From Saururus chinensis (taxonomy: Eukaryota; Streptophyta; Magnoliopsida; Piperales; Saururaceae), in assembly GCA_035235625.1 (NCBI GenBank), contig CP141142.1:20780995-20844994 (forward strand): 64,000 nucleotides of DNA, in the 5' to 3' direction. Made by a program: the position numbers and the translations under genes. A model generated the notes under the pieces. The model was not told the DNA's origin and searched no databases. It saw nothing but the letters and a program-made list of their open reading frames with translations. Shown in pieces: positions 47,601 to 60,384 of the stretch; within the stretch, counting starts at the first letter, position 1, and each line of letters starts with the position of its first letter.

Positions 47601-48329
47601 AATATGCTTCTTGTACTCAAGGAACATGCTTATAGCATAAACACTCATCCACATCCACATCCACATTCACATATCAACATCCACATTGCCATCATACAAT
47701 CATTCACCAACACATCCACATCAAATACTCATTCACATGACAAAGTCCTTAGTTTTTTAATAAAAGGTTAGATCATGTCTACAAAACAAATGCAAATGTT
47801 ATCTACAGCTACACCAAATTGTAGTAGCACTATCTCATCATCATATTCAATGTTGCATAATTTGGTACGCATCCCTAAGCCTCATCCTACACATGTCATC
47901 ACCAGTAATGTTAAATTCATACCCATGCGACAAGTACCACATATAAATGTAGACGCAGCTGGATTTTTTCGTGGTTTCTACTTTCATTTTTGTGGAGAAA
48001 ATCATGTTTTTCCTCATGATATCTTGTATTTTGTTTCATATGTATGGGTACTTGGTGTCGTGTATGGGACCTAATGGTAGACGAAGAGGTTTTGTGCGTA
48101 AATTAAAGCTTTGGTGTGAAGAGAGGGTTTTGCATAAAAAATAGGCATTTGACACGTAAGTTGAGGCTTTGGTGCAGCAAAGCGAGGTCCCGAAGTGTTA
48201 ACAGAATTTGGATGCATTTAGGAGAGGTTTGGTATGCGTAGTAGAGAGTTATAGCATGAGAAAAAGTAGATCGATGGGTGATGGAAATAATATATATATA
48301 TATATATATATATGGTAAAGTGCATCGTG
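47601..48329. other. Unassigned sequence with simple repeats
   Basis: 47640-47740 has CCACAT/TCACAT hexamer repeats, and 48291-48313 is a TA microsatellite. Short frames have no family resemblance. Confidence 0.5.
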
Positions 48330-48688
48330 GCTGAAAACCACGACCACTTCGTTGCTTCCAGTGCAGTCCAAAAGCACCCATCACACAGGAAGAAACCGAG
48401 AGAGTTTTCAAACCCTGCATTGTGCCTTCTTCATCGCTGGACTCCGTCACTTCATGCCAGATTTAGCTCTGCCCAGCCACCATGGGTCCGGTGGTTCCGA
48501 CTTCATCTATTGTCGTCTCCTCTTTGCTCCTCCTCGTGCTACCGAAATTACTGCCATCTCCACCCTGCATCTTGTCAAAGAATTCCTCCCCATGGCCTCC
48601 TTTCTCCTCTCTAACCATCCCTCTTGTACCAGTTCCCATTTTTACTCACTATCAAGACAGCAAAAAGATATTGTCTGGCGGTTGTGTG

Positions 48689-51600
48689 TGTAACATCCCC
48701 GATTTGTTTGTAATGTGTTTGTATTTTTTTGCTATTTTCTGTAACTTTCAGCAATGTTTTGCAGTTTTCTGCTCGTATTTTCAATAAAGAAATTTGACAC
48801 TTCGGAGTATCCATATTTGTAATATTCGTGACCATAAGAGTCAGGTGTAGTGTTTAGTCGCAAGTCATGGGCCTTGATGCATCACAAGAAAATTTTTCGG
48901 AGCAAAAATCGGACGAGACGTGGGAGAACTAAAACGGGATGAAAGGAAGGGATGGAAAAAAAGGAAAAAAAATAATATAAAAACTGATCGGGCACAGCGA
49001 GCACGCCCGACCCACGGGGATGAACAGTGTCCCAGTTCACTGTGTGAGGCCGGAGGGGCTGCCGGTGTCTACCATCAGCTTCCACCCGGCCGGCCTGGGC
49101 CTGGTGATGCCGCTACCGCCTCCCTGGATTGGCTTCACCGGCTGGCCACCGGTCTTCCTCCCTTTCCTGTTTGGCCTGGTGACCTTTTCTAAAAATTTCC
49201 ACCCAATCCACCGCCCCCCCACCTCCATGGTCATCAGCTCGTTGCCATGGCTTCGCCCCGGCCATGACCACCTCTTGACACCTCTGTCCAGGCATCCCCG
49301 CCCTTGCTTTGCCTCATTGTGGTAAAAACTCTGCCGCCCATTTTTTTCTCTTTGTCTATTCATTGCAGCCACCGGTGGCCGGTCACCACCGATTGGCCTT
49401 TGGCCTTCCCCCAGTCTGGCTACAGCAAGCTTGCAACCCCGGCCGCCGCCCTGACTACCACCTCCCTCAAGACCCTTTGCCTCTTTGCGAATGGGATAAA
49501 AAATCCTCCCCTTTTCTTTTCCCATTCTTGTGTGTTAAGAACCATGACTGTGCCACTGGTCTCCAACCACTGGCGACTGGCTGTGGCCGTCTCCCAGCTA
49601 GGCGATGGCAAGGCTGTTGCCCTAGCCTGAACTGCCACCTCCCCCAGCCCTTCACCCCTCCTTCTGCCCCTTTTTGATATGGAAAGATTGTGTTTCTTCC
49701 CATTTTTGTTTCTTGTGGCTGTGAGTTGCTGGAGGAGCTCTGGCTCACCGTCACCGGCTCCGCCTCTGGCCGACGATAGTAGGTTGCCACCACTCTTACG
49801 CTTATTCACTTGACTTCCACACCCCACTGCTCCGCTCAATCTGAAACACAGTTTCAGTCTAATGGTGTTGATTTGCCACCATTAGACTCCAAACAAACTC
49901 TGATCAGTTTTCATCCAGCTCGCCGTGGTTTGTGATTGCTGGGTTACCATAGTATTCCAAGTCCAGCCTCCGACCCCGTCTGGCTGTTCATGGCCCTGCG
50001 ATGCATGTCTGCTACCCCAACTCGGCACTATGCCACCCCAGTTAAATCGGGTTTCTTCTTTTCTTTGACCGGCTGTTCTGCCGCCTGGCATCGGCAAGGG
50101 GCAGCTGTTCCCGGCCTCCTCTACACATCTTCTGCACACACCAAATGCTCCTAAACTCTAGGGTACGTCTCTGATTGTCACTGATAGGCCCCACACCAAC
50201 CCAAGTCAATGTGTTCATCTTGATAGTATGCGGACTTGGGCCGCAGGTTCAACCAACATGGGCTCTGCCCCTACCGAGTGACAACAAGGGCCAACAATTC
50301 TGGCCCGATTCTACCTCTACACTCCCACTTTTGTTATGCGCAACCTAGAAACCTACGGGAAAGAGTTCCCAAATTCCAATTCTTCCAAGGGGAAGTAAAA
50401 TTGTTAGCCATTAGACTCAGTCCATCAAAGGCTTGACCGGTGTCATTCCCATAACCTCCATCGTAGTTCATGTTTAATGCACGATCGTTTGTGCAATGAT
50501 TTGATTGTGGTGCCACCTCTATCGACCACCTATGCCAGGCCTTAGTGCCTCAATGCATGTTTATGGAATGACTCCACCACTAGCCAATATGGTTGTTAAA
50601 GCCCCTCTGTCTCCCCTACGTCCGTGAGTACGAAACCAAGCCCTCTCTCATGTTGTGAGGCTTTGACATTGTGGAATTATTGCTGCTTGATGTGGTCGAT
50701 GGTCTATTTTATGGTTTTGTCACCAACAAAGTGTTTTTAACTGTTGGCCGACCTCCTATCAGTCGCCCCCATTCTTTGGTCGCTTTTTCCATCCCTAGTG
50801 GCACAACCTTGTGTCCAGTCGCCCTAGTGCGCCCAATTTTATGGTTTTAGTGAAATTGATATAACCTTATTGAGATCAATTCCAGCATCTCTAAAAATCC
50901 TCGGGACAACAACGACTCCCTCAATGCAATGTTTTTGGCCACCTATTTCACTATCGACTCTATCATCGTCGTTTGCTCGCCATCAAACTCACGTAGATTA
51001 CGAGGTAGGGGACCTTGAACTCATAATTTCATGATAGCATGTTTTGATTGTGTAGTAGCATGCTAGGAGTTTATAATTTAATATTTTGCATGATAAATGC
51101 TGACTAAATAAGCATGTTTGATGTATATGAATTGTGCGTATGTTAGTGAAGACTAAGGGTACGGTAGTAAGTTACAAATTATGTGTATGTGATCAGAGCG
51201 TGTGATAGATCTTCGTTGTGGGTTGGTGGTGTATGATCAATGGGCATGAGTATGTGTGTTTGTAAGTTTGTCAAAGGGGTACTTCATGGGCTACGACATG
51301 GAAATTGTGATTGTATGGCGGGTGAGGAAAGACGTAAGATTGACAGTCAAAGGTTGGATTTTATGAGATTGAAGAATTGGTTTGGATTGAGTCGGGCAGT
51401 ACATTGATGCAATGAGCAGAAGACCTAAGTGATGTAAGGATTTGGAAGATTCAAGGTTCTTAATGTCTTTGGGAGTTTGTGAATTAGTGAAAATGGACAG
51501 CATAATTGTACCCGCATAATGTATGTAATATGAATTGTAACAAAAAATAATGAGTAAGGAATTAGTAAGGGTTTGATGACGGGACTTAGGTCTAAGGGTT

Positions 51601-53411
51601 TCACTCAAGGAGTTCGAGAAGGACTATTTATTTTTAGGCAAATGGTGTAAGATGTAAGACTGTAAGTATTTGATGGTAAGAGTGTGAGTATGGAATTCAA
51701 GTTTTACAAGTAAGGCTATGCTGAGATTCATAAGACTATAAGTGTAAGGTGGGAGATGAGCTAAGTAAGAGATGCTACCTTTGTGGATTAGAGCTTTAGA
51801 ACGGGTGCAGTTCTAGCTTGGTTGGCTAAAGAATGTAAGACAAAAGTCGTTCCGAACATAATTGTACATGCATAAGTTACCTAATATGAACTTGAATGGT
51901 AAGTAACCCTAATTTGATAATGTTGTGAGTTTGAGACTAAGGGTTTCAATGGATTAAGTTTCATTTTTGTGCCAGTTGATAAGTAATCGACTAAGCGTCT
52001 TTCCTGGTCTAGCCATGGTGTTATCCTGCAGGATTTGGTCTTGGTACTATATTTCGGCCCACACGTTTGATGCTCTATTGAGAGCGCTGTAAGTTTCCAC
52101 CCTTCGTGGGCATGATATGTATTTCTGCCTATAGATGACAATGTATGTTCTGCCCAAGAGTGGCATTGTAAGATTCCTGCCCAAGAGTAGCACCGTATGT
52201 TTTCCGCCCTTAGTTGGCACCGTATGACCCTTGTTGGCACAGTATGGCCCCAGAGAGTTGGCATTTGCGCGCTCAGGTAAGTAGTATCATGGATCTATTC
52301 TTACCTATTTGATCATGTGCCCCATGAGCATAGGTGTGCCTTGCATTCGAAAAAATCCATGGTGTCTAGTTGTTCCCCAAAGGTTAAGGTGATGCCTCAG
52401 TGGCATTCCCTTCCTTTCTGGCGCTGGAGTTTATTAATTGTAATGAGCTTCAGTTGTCGATAGTATGCATACGATAGTAAGAGTAAGTGGTATGTTTCAA
52501 ATTCTGAGTAAGTTATAAGGAAGACCGTAAGAGTAAGTTTAAGAGTATAAGTAAGATTGTATGAGTAAGGTCGTACGAGTAAGTTCACAAGAATAAGGTT
52601 GTATGAGTATGTGTTTGTTGTAAGTCTAAGTGTTCAATTGTGCGAGTGAGTTAGTAAGACTTTGATTCAGAGTGTAAGTGTAATACTACAAGGGTAAGTG
52701 TAAGTTCAGCCAGTGTGATCGTATTTGTGTAAGATACATTATTTTTGCTTCCTGTACTTCTTGCTTCATGTGTGATTGCATGAAAGCATCTATGTATAAA
52801 CTTACGAAGTTCATTGACTTATTTTCCCCTACTGAGTATGAAAATACTCACCCTATTTTTTTTAGCCCCTTCGTTTGGAAGCTTTTGCAGGTCGTTCGAT
52901 CGCTTTCTGGACTGGACTTTTCCCCCCAGTGGACTATTTTTTACTCGACCCAGAGTGTCGCGAAATCATAGTGAGGCTATGTGGATTTTAGTGCCACAAT
53001 CTCATGTATTGATTAAGGTGAAAGAAATGTATCATGTACTCGACCCAGAGTGTCGCGAAATCATAGTGAGGCTATGTGGATTTTAGTACCACAATCTCAT
53101 GTATTGATTAAGGTGAAAGAAATGTATCATGTACTAGACTTGAGTATGTATATACAATTCATTTTTTTCAGACTGTGAAAGAACTTGTACTCAGAGATGC
53201 CTGGGAGGTATTGGTTTTTAAAGCCCATGTCCATGGCCATGGCCATGGTCACGCTTGAGAATGTTAGTTTTGTTGTATAATGAATTAATTTACAAAATTT
53301 GTTTTCATATAATTTTGAATTTTGTTAGTTCTTTTGATTTACGTCGGTATTTCAAAATAAAATATTAGCAAAGTTTTTAATTAAATGTAAGGAAAAACCT
53401 CGGGAGTGACA
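48689..53411 (+). mobile_element. Solo LTR L2, 4.7 kb, giant TGTAACATCCCC family
   Basis: Starts TGTAACATCCCCGATT and ends CCTCGGGAGTGACA. Flanks are GTGTG (48684-48688) and ATGTG (53412-53416), 4 of 5 matching. It is the longest copy in the window. A GC- and CpG-rich body (48970-50900) is followed by an AT-rich part with AAGTAAGAGTAAG-type runs. Frames of about 100-160 codons in the GC-rich part overlap on both strands and are not conserved in L3, so it is read as non-coding. No second LTR lies inside. Confidence 0.82.
52943..53132 (+). repeat. 95-bp tandem duplication in L2
   Basis: Two adjacent 95-bp units beginning ACTCGACCCAGAGTGTCGCG match at 94 of 95 positions, so the duplication is recent. 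L1 and L3 do not show it. Confidence 0.95.
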
Positions 53412-54655
53412 ATGTGGCCTCACCGATAGCCGATGCTAGACACTGTCATCTTGTTTCTCCTCCTCACCTCCCAACCTTAACCCATGATGCTCTAGTTCTT
53501 ATACTTGGATTTTGGCTTCCAGAACCACCACCATAGACCTCTACCCTAGACTGTTCTAGTTTTTTATGGTCCACCAAAACCTTCTAGTGACCAGCTATGG
53601 AGCTAGATGTCACACTAGATTTGGGTTTACATAACAGCCCTTTTGGGCATAGTGTCCACCCCTGACCGCCCCTTATGTGCATTGATGGGAGGCATGGAGA
53701 TCTATGGGCATTGAACTGGGACCAAATCATTCATCATGTAAACCCCTAGCGAGCCTACAACACCTTCGCACCACAAGGGCAGCTCTATTTTATAGAAAGC
53801 GATGCTTGGGTCTTTTGAATTTTTTACCGACGCTGCCACAGTTGTGTTTACCGCCATCAATCGTGTGCTTGGAAAGTGAGGTAGGGTGCTTTGAAATGTT
53901 AGAATGCATACTAGGACCAGTGTAATTACATGCTTAATTATGCATAATGCTATGAATATCACATGCAATGTTATGATATTAGCTTATGTGAATATTAATT
54001 AAAAGGCATGTCTATTGACTCGACAAATGATGGATTGTACATGTTTGTAGGGGAAGTTTTTTGCATGCTAGTATGATGATTTATCTACATGCCTATGCAA
54101 TGGTTTATGCATATGTTGGATGTTTTATATTGTAAGTAATGTCAGGTTGGATGTGTGTGATTAACATGAGGAATGGTGAAGGCTTATGTTGATAGCATGA
54201 ATATGTGTATGCTTGATGAGTTAGAGTTAGTTTGTACTAGATAAGACTTTGATGCAATGAGTGGAAAGCTACAGGGTTCAATGGGCTGACGAACTTAGTT
54301 TCGATCTTACTAAAAGACTGCATCACAGTGTGATTTTAGAGGAAAATTACATTAGCATTAAGTATTTAATTCAATCTTGAATGTCAAGGAAAACTAAAAT
54401 GCTAACCTTGTGAGTTTGTGACTTTAGAGGATTGATGGATTCGGTTTTGTGGTTGAGCCATCTGGTGATTAATCAGTTGAGCATTTCTCATGTCTACCCA
54501 TGGTGTTTATCCTGGGGGATGTTGTCTTGGAGCATATTTAAGCCCAGACATTTGATGCTCTATTAAGAGCTCTCTATGCTTTTTTTGACTGGTGATGTCA
54601 TTGTATGATTCTGCCATTATGTGGCACTGTATGATTCAGCCTAAAGGTCATGATA

Positions 54656-55934
54656 AATGGGGTTCACAAATACGAATATCAAAACAAAAGATATTACTAT
54701 GCATGCAAAAAATCCAAATAGCATGTTAAGCCTCAAAGTACAAGTCTGTTATCCATCTGAAAATAAATAACCAAGTAAAGTTGGCTCACATGCTTAGTAA
54801 TAACAATTACTTACAAAATTTGTAGAAGAAAGAAATTAGATCTCACTAATGCAATGTCATCCTGAATCCCCTACCAACATCTTAGTCTCGCTAGTTCTTA
54901 CCTCACAACCTGCAACCAAGACCAAACAACAACGGAACATCTCCTCCCTTTGGAGGAAAGTACTATATCTCAAGATGTTAGTTTCATAGTACACATTGAA
55001 CAACATTTCCAATGTTACTTTCAACAAGATCAAATTCATACATAGTTCTGCCTAAAAACTACTATATCTCAAGAAGCATAGCATCAAACATGTAATGCTT
55101 GTGTTTTAAGCTAGTATACATTTGATGCAAGTCCTTTATTTGTTCCTCTTATTCTAATTAAAATAATCAATAAAACACAATTCTATTAATTATCCCACGA
55201 GCCTTTGTTTGATAATTAATATCCTCGTCATCCCAAAGACAGACAAACTCATTAAATGTCAACCTAAGTGACAAATGATACAACTACCATAGACCACCCA
55301 CAAAGGGTATCATCCATAGTGAAGCCTTGGAATTCACGAAGAAATCTATAACCCAACCTAACCCCTAAAGACCTAACCAAAGTGGAAGGGCATGGCCCAA
55401 AACTTCACTTGAACAAAAGTGTCAAGATAAGCCAAACAAGTAGGACATCAACTACTCCAAATGCATGTACACTAAATGATATTTAATATATTAGTTGTGA
55501 GCAAAGGCACGTGCAAAACTCCCACCAATGGGGAGATGCAATGACACAACCAAATCAATAGCTCCTCAATAGAGCTAAGACACACAAAAATCATCCCAAA
55601 CCTTATCCTTGCTTGACAAACAAGCCAGGATTCAGAATGATAATCCCAAACCCTATCAGATGGTTTAATACTAGGATCAAGACACAAAATGGTTATTGGT
55701 TAATTTTCTAAGGCAAATTATCATGTCGAATGCATCATTCACTCAATGAACTAGTCCCATACCCCTCTGAGGATATTTTTGTATTTATCATGATTAGATA
55801 TTCTCGTCTAATCTAAAAACTCTTAGCCCCTATTGATTAATTTTTTATTAACTTCAAGATAATGATAAGTTACTATCACAACATCAATTACAAACATTAA
55901 AGCAAATGAAAACATGAATAAAATGGCTCATACA
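54656..55934. other. AT-rich sequence left of L4, no recognised gene
   Basis: Continuous with 59126-60384 before L4 inserted. Only short frames occur; ACTATATCTCAAGA appears twice (54961 and 55063). Nothing was assigned. Confidence 0.4.
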
Positions 55935-56474
55935 TGTCACACCCCGACACACACCACCCTTGACCTGAACTCGGTACAAGAGGAAGTGGCATGCGGCTCA
56001 ACGAAGTTAAGTAAAAATACAGAAAACTTAACCCATTCTTGGGTGAAACACACATCCGAGTAAGCACACAAACCCTTTGTACAAAAGAAAATAGAAAATT
56101 ATAAATGACTACTTAACAATCTTAGTTCACACATACCTACATCATTTAGTCGACACATAATAACAACAAGCCTCAAGGGCTAAACAACTCTAAGACAACA
56201 ATGACTAATCATAGAGTGAAGTAAGAGTCAAATGTATAAGTTCAACATACCATATATCCCAACTAGCATAACTCCAAGCATCTGTAACCCCTCTCAATGA
56301 ACATGGCCATCCTCATGCTCAACGTAGAGCCCATCTGAAGCACCTGCATGGCACAACATGGAGCCACAAACAAAGAGGAGTGAGATTAGCTTAGCAAGGG
56401 TTTTAATACGAAAAGTAAACTCATAAAAACATCAAATGCATTCTCAATCTAAACATGCATCATATATTCATTCT

Positions 56475-56690
56475 CTAAACCTGTATATCAAGAGATAATT
56501 CACATTCCATGAACACATAATCGTGCTACCTGTACGTCAAGATATAAAACATATTCCATAAACACATAATTATGCTACCTGCACATCATGGCATCTCACA
56601 TCCCATAAATACATATTCATGCCACCTATGATTCATGATGTAAAACATATTCCATAAATGCATAACAATGCCATATGTGAATCATGGGTT
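56475..56690. repeat. ~59-bp tandem repeats in L4
   Basis: About 3.5 diverged copies of a unit with CATATTCCATAAACACATAA and TGCTACCTG. Confidence 0.7.
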
Positions 56691-56967
56691 TATCCATAGC
56701 TCATAAAATATATACACATCATGTGTAATCATATGAATCTCATTATAACATTCACATCCTGCATGGATTAATTCTCAGTATTCACACCTCCATAATCATA
56801 TCTCAATATACACATTCACCATGCATAATCAAGTGTATCAAACACATCTCATCCTGCATGTTAATGCGAAACCAATTCATAATCACATGTGTAACATAAA
56901 CATCATTATTCCTACACAACCTATGTCAATGAGCATTATATCCCATGAGAAAATCAATCAAACCCGC

Positions 56968-57236
56968 TTGCCCAGGACAATCTTTTGTAGGGAAGGACTA
57001 AATTCCTAAAAAAGGAAAACTAGAGCAGTTTGGGTAGATTCCCTAACTAGAAAAGTACCCCCTGCTCACCTAGGACAATATTTGTGGGGAAGGTTTGAAT
57101 TCTTAAAAAGGAAAACTAGAATAGCTTGGATAGATTTCCTAACTAGGAAGGTACCCCTACTCACCTAGGACGATCCTTGCAAGGAAGGTCCGAATTCCTA
57201 GAAAGGAAAACTAGATTATCCTGGTAAACTAGTGCA
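56968..57236. repeat. ~95-bp tandem repeats in L4
   Basis: Nearly three copies of a unit with CACCTAGGACAAT, GGGAAGG, AATTCCTAAAAAGGAAAACTAG and TTCCTAACTAGGAAGGTACC. Copies begin near 56968, 57067 and 57162. Confidence 0.85.
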
Positions 57237-59125
57237 CATAGACATATCATCCTATATTCTCAAGGTCTAAATAACTCATCAATTTAACTCATATAACAAA
57301 TCCACTCATCTCAACCCGGGGAGGCAACATGTCCTCAAAGGAACGCAAAATGAAAAACCTATCCTTTTGGATGTAAAATCTATTCGATAAGCCTCCGAGT
57401 GATTAATCTAGCAACCAATGACATCCAATTTCTCCCAATCGATCAATCACGGCTAATCATGAATAACTTTCGCTTATAAATAATTTTTTAGATGCATGCA
57501 ACATAATACATACATGAGAAAATGTTAAATGAGTATAAGTAGAGGTAAACATACTCTAATCAGTCCATATGTGCATAAAGCATGCTCCATTTATGTCAAG
57601 TTAAATCATATAAGCCTATGCAAGAGTGTACATATGTAGTAGTGTTCATAACAAGGCTAAAACATGTGGAACGTGAATCATCTATAATCAATATGACATG
57701 TGCAAGCATCCATAATTTATCATGGTCATATACTACTAGAATCTTGGAATAAATGTTAATAACTCATCAAAATAAAGATTCAAGACAAGTATAACATCAT
57801 GCTAAACCAAGATAAGTATAGTCATATCCATGCCTAAGCAAAATCATAATTCAAAGAGGGTTCACATGTAACTACAGTGACATTTATAGGTAATTATAAC
57901 TCATCATAGTCATAAAGAATTAGATTTATGAGAAGAGAGGAAGAAATCATTGAAAATCCACAAAATAGGCCAAAAATAACAAAACTGCTTTGTTGCCGTT
58001 CAAATGCCTGGCTGATCAAACATCTAGATAGCCCATTCGAACGGCTATTAGCCCATTCTATCGGCCAGAACAATTTACTTTTCTAGTTCGTCTTCAACTT
58101 TCTAAAATTCAAACTAAAAACATTTCAAATTTCTATATAAATTCAAAAATCACTATAGAACATCATATAATCAAAATCTAACCTTAGAGCATGATAGATC
58201 TAATAATTTTCTTGCTTAATCACAAGAAAATAACCATAAATCACATGTTTTTAACAAATCACAGCTAAACCTCAAAATGAAGCAAGAACTCAAATAAATC
58301 TAAAATCATGTTTTCCAATGAAGAAAACCACAAAAGGTACTTCAACCCTCAAGAAATCCTACCCCGCAAATTAGGTTTTTTGTTAAAACCTACTTAAAAT
58401 TAGCTAATATACTCAAATCAACTATAAAATAGATAGATGTAGGCTATTTTTTGGTTAAAAATAAAAATTACCTAATTAGGGTTTTAAATTAAAATTAAAA
58501 ATAAGATTTTTGATGAAAGAAAATCAAGAATCAAGTTAGGGAATATAGGAATGATTAAGTCCAAATTGATAGATTATGGGTGATTAGGAGTAGAAAACAT
58601 ACCTTAATCTAAGTTTCTTCTTTGTGAAATGGGGGTAGAGCACTTCCCCCCATCTAACACAGCCCTTCCCCATTTGGCAAATAGGCTAAGATTTTCCTTA
58701 AATAGTAGGGTTTTGGGGTAGGTAAACAAACTATTAGGCTAGAAAATAGGTCAAAATGCCCTAAGTGGCTAATTAAGGTTATTTTTTGCTAAAAAAATGA
58801 ATTTGATCACACCCAAATCCATTGAATAAAATAATATAAGATTATAGGGTCAAGTGGGTCACACATCTTCCAACATGGATGTGGGCCCACGGTAGGGTCC
58901 GCGCTCATAATTAAGAAAAAATTAAGATAAAATACCATTAAATTGTTAAAAATTGGATAAATCAAACTTTATACTAATACTTATAAAAATGAAGCTAAAC
59001 TTTATCAAATTTATAATTAGCTAACCCATAACCCCAAAAATCAAATCAAACCGGCAAACAAGCAAAACCACACAAATTTACATAATTAAAATGAATTAAA
59101 TCAAAATAAAATTAGAGATCTTACA

Positions 59126-60384
59126 ATACAGGTCCCAACATATAGTACTATCAAGGCTTAACTTTAATTATGGCACTAGGAAACCTCGTGCTCTTGTGCC
59201 TTAACTCTACTCGGATTAGGAGCATATAAATTTTTTGAAAATGGGTTATAATGATCCTAATGGCATTAAGATAATTTTTACATGAGATATGGTCCTCTCC
59301 ATTCTTAGGTAAGTCCTTGACCTCTTTCAAGAGGTTTCACTTTAATATTGACCCATTGATTCCAATCACAGGATGCAGGCTAGTCCACTTGTAGGGTATT
59401 TTTGTTATTTTGTTTAGGATTTTCATGATCTTTAATGGGTCCAAAATAAATCTCAAGGGTACTCCTTAATGTCATAGACCCATGATAATTTTCTAGACAG
59501 CTTATGGGGTTATAAACTCCTCAATCCCACCTTAGTTTGCTCTATGGTTCACCCTTTATGCTAGGGGCAACATAGCCAATTACCCACTTGTTTGGATTTC
59601 TCCCATGTGGCTTGGTCTAAATTTAGGGTACACACCCACCTCTTACTGAGATTTTGCACAATTTTTAACTCTCCTCATAGGCTTCTGAACCGAAGGCTCA
59701 GTCAGGTAAATATTACTACAGTTCACTAGTATGGGTAAAATGTTCATTTCACATACTCAGTAGCTGAAACTTGGTTAGAACACTTTTCATGTTTTCATAG
59801 TAATTCATTATTTTTATAAAGTTTTTTCAAGTCTTCATCTCATTGAACAAGACCTGGCTCAATGGTACATTTTTTTTTTATTTCTAGACTAGACCCATTA
59901 AAATAATCCGGCCCATAGAATTGGACCATAATCTTCTACCTTACTGTCTGTGCAAAACATAACAGATGATGCTCTATTCATGGCCAAAATAAGAAGAGTT
60001 TACCTTCATAAGCCTCCCACAAATTTACAATCATTCAAGCTATCATCTACTATTACATATTAATGTTACAATAAATCTTGCATCAAATGACACTAAGAGT
60101 TAGCTACATGTTCCTGAAATTAAATACCCACATTGAAAAATGAATGTCTGTACACTTATTCAAATTTCATAACACATTCAAATAAAGCTTATGTTGTATA
60201 GTCATAAGAAATTCCAACTTCTTTAAGAAAAAGAAATATGACTTCTTAAATCAGGGTTCTTCAATGAAAACATAATTATGGAACTTTTTAGATTTATCAC
60301 AATCTTTCTTAACCCTTCAAAAATGTAGGAAAGGCCTATAGCTAAATTATCTAGTCTACTGTTATGTCACAAAAAGAGTCAACG
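59126..60384. other. AT-rich sequence between L4 and L3, no recognised gene
   Basis: Short frames only. No LTR terminus, splice-bounded frame or repeat array was found. Confidence 0.4.

Larger units (their letters stand above)
48330..54655 (+). mobile_element. Related LTR fragment (L2b) interrupted by L2
   Basis: Left piece 48330-48688 matches the L1 region near 15130-15400 (GAAACCGAGAGAGTTTTCA shared). Right piece 53412-54655 matches L1 and L2 further along, including GAGGTAGGG (53878), CTCATGTCTACCCATGGTGT (54487) and GATGCTCTATTAAGAGCTC (54562). So a second LTR of the same family received L2. Both outer ends of L2b are missing. Confidence 0.7.
55935..59125 (-). mobile_element. Solo LTR L4, 3.2 kb, minus strand, TGTAAGATCTC family
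   Basis: On the minus strand it runs from TGTAAGATCTCTAATTTT to GTGTCGGGGTGTGACA and is flanked by a perfect 5-bp duplication ATACA (55930-55934 and 59126-59130). It has Ty3/gypsy-like termini but no clear block similarity to L1-L3, so it is a second giant-LTR family. No coding region or inner LTR is present. It contains two small tandem arrays. Confidence 0.85.

Noticed and set aside
49037..49525. 162-codon and other long frames in the GC-rich part of L2
   Set aside because: Overlapping frames occur on both strands because stop codons are rare in GC-rich DNA. The matching part of L3 does not keep them.
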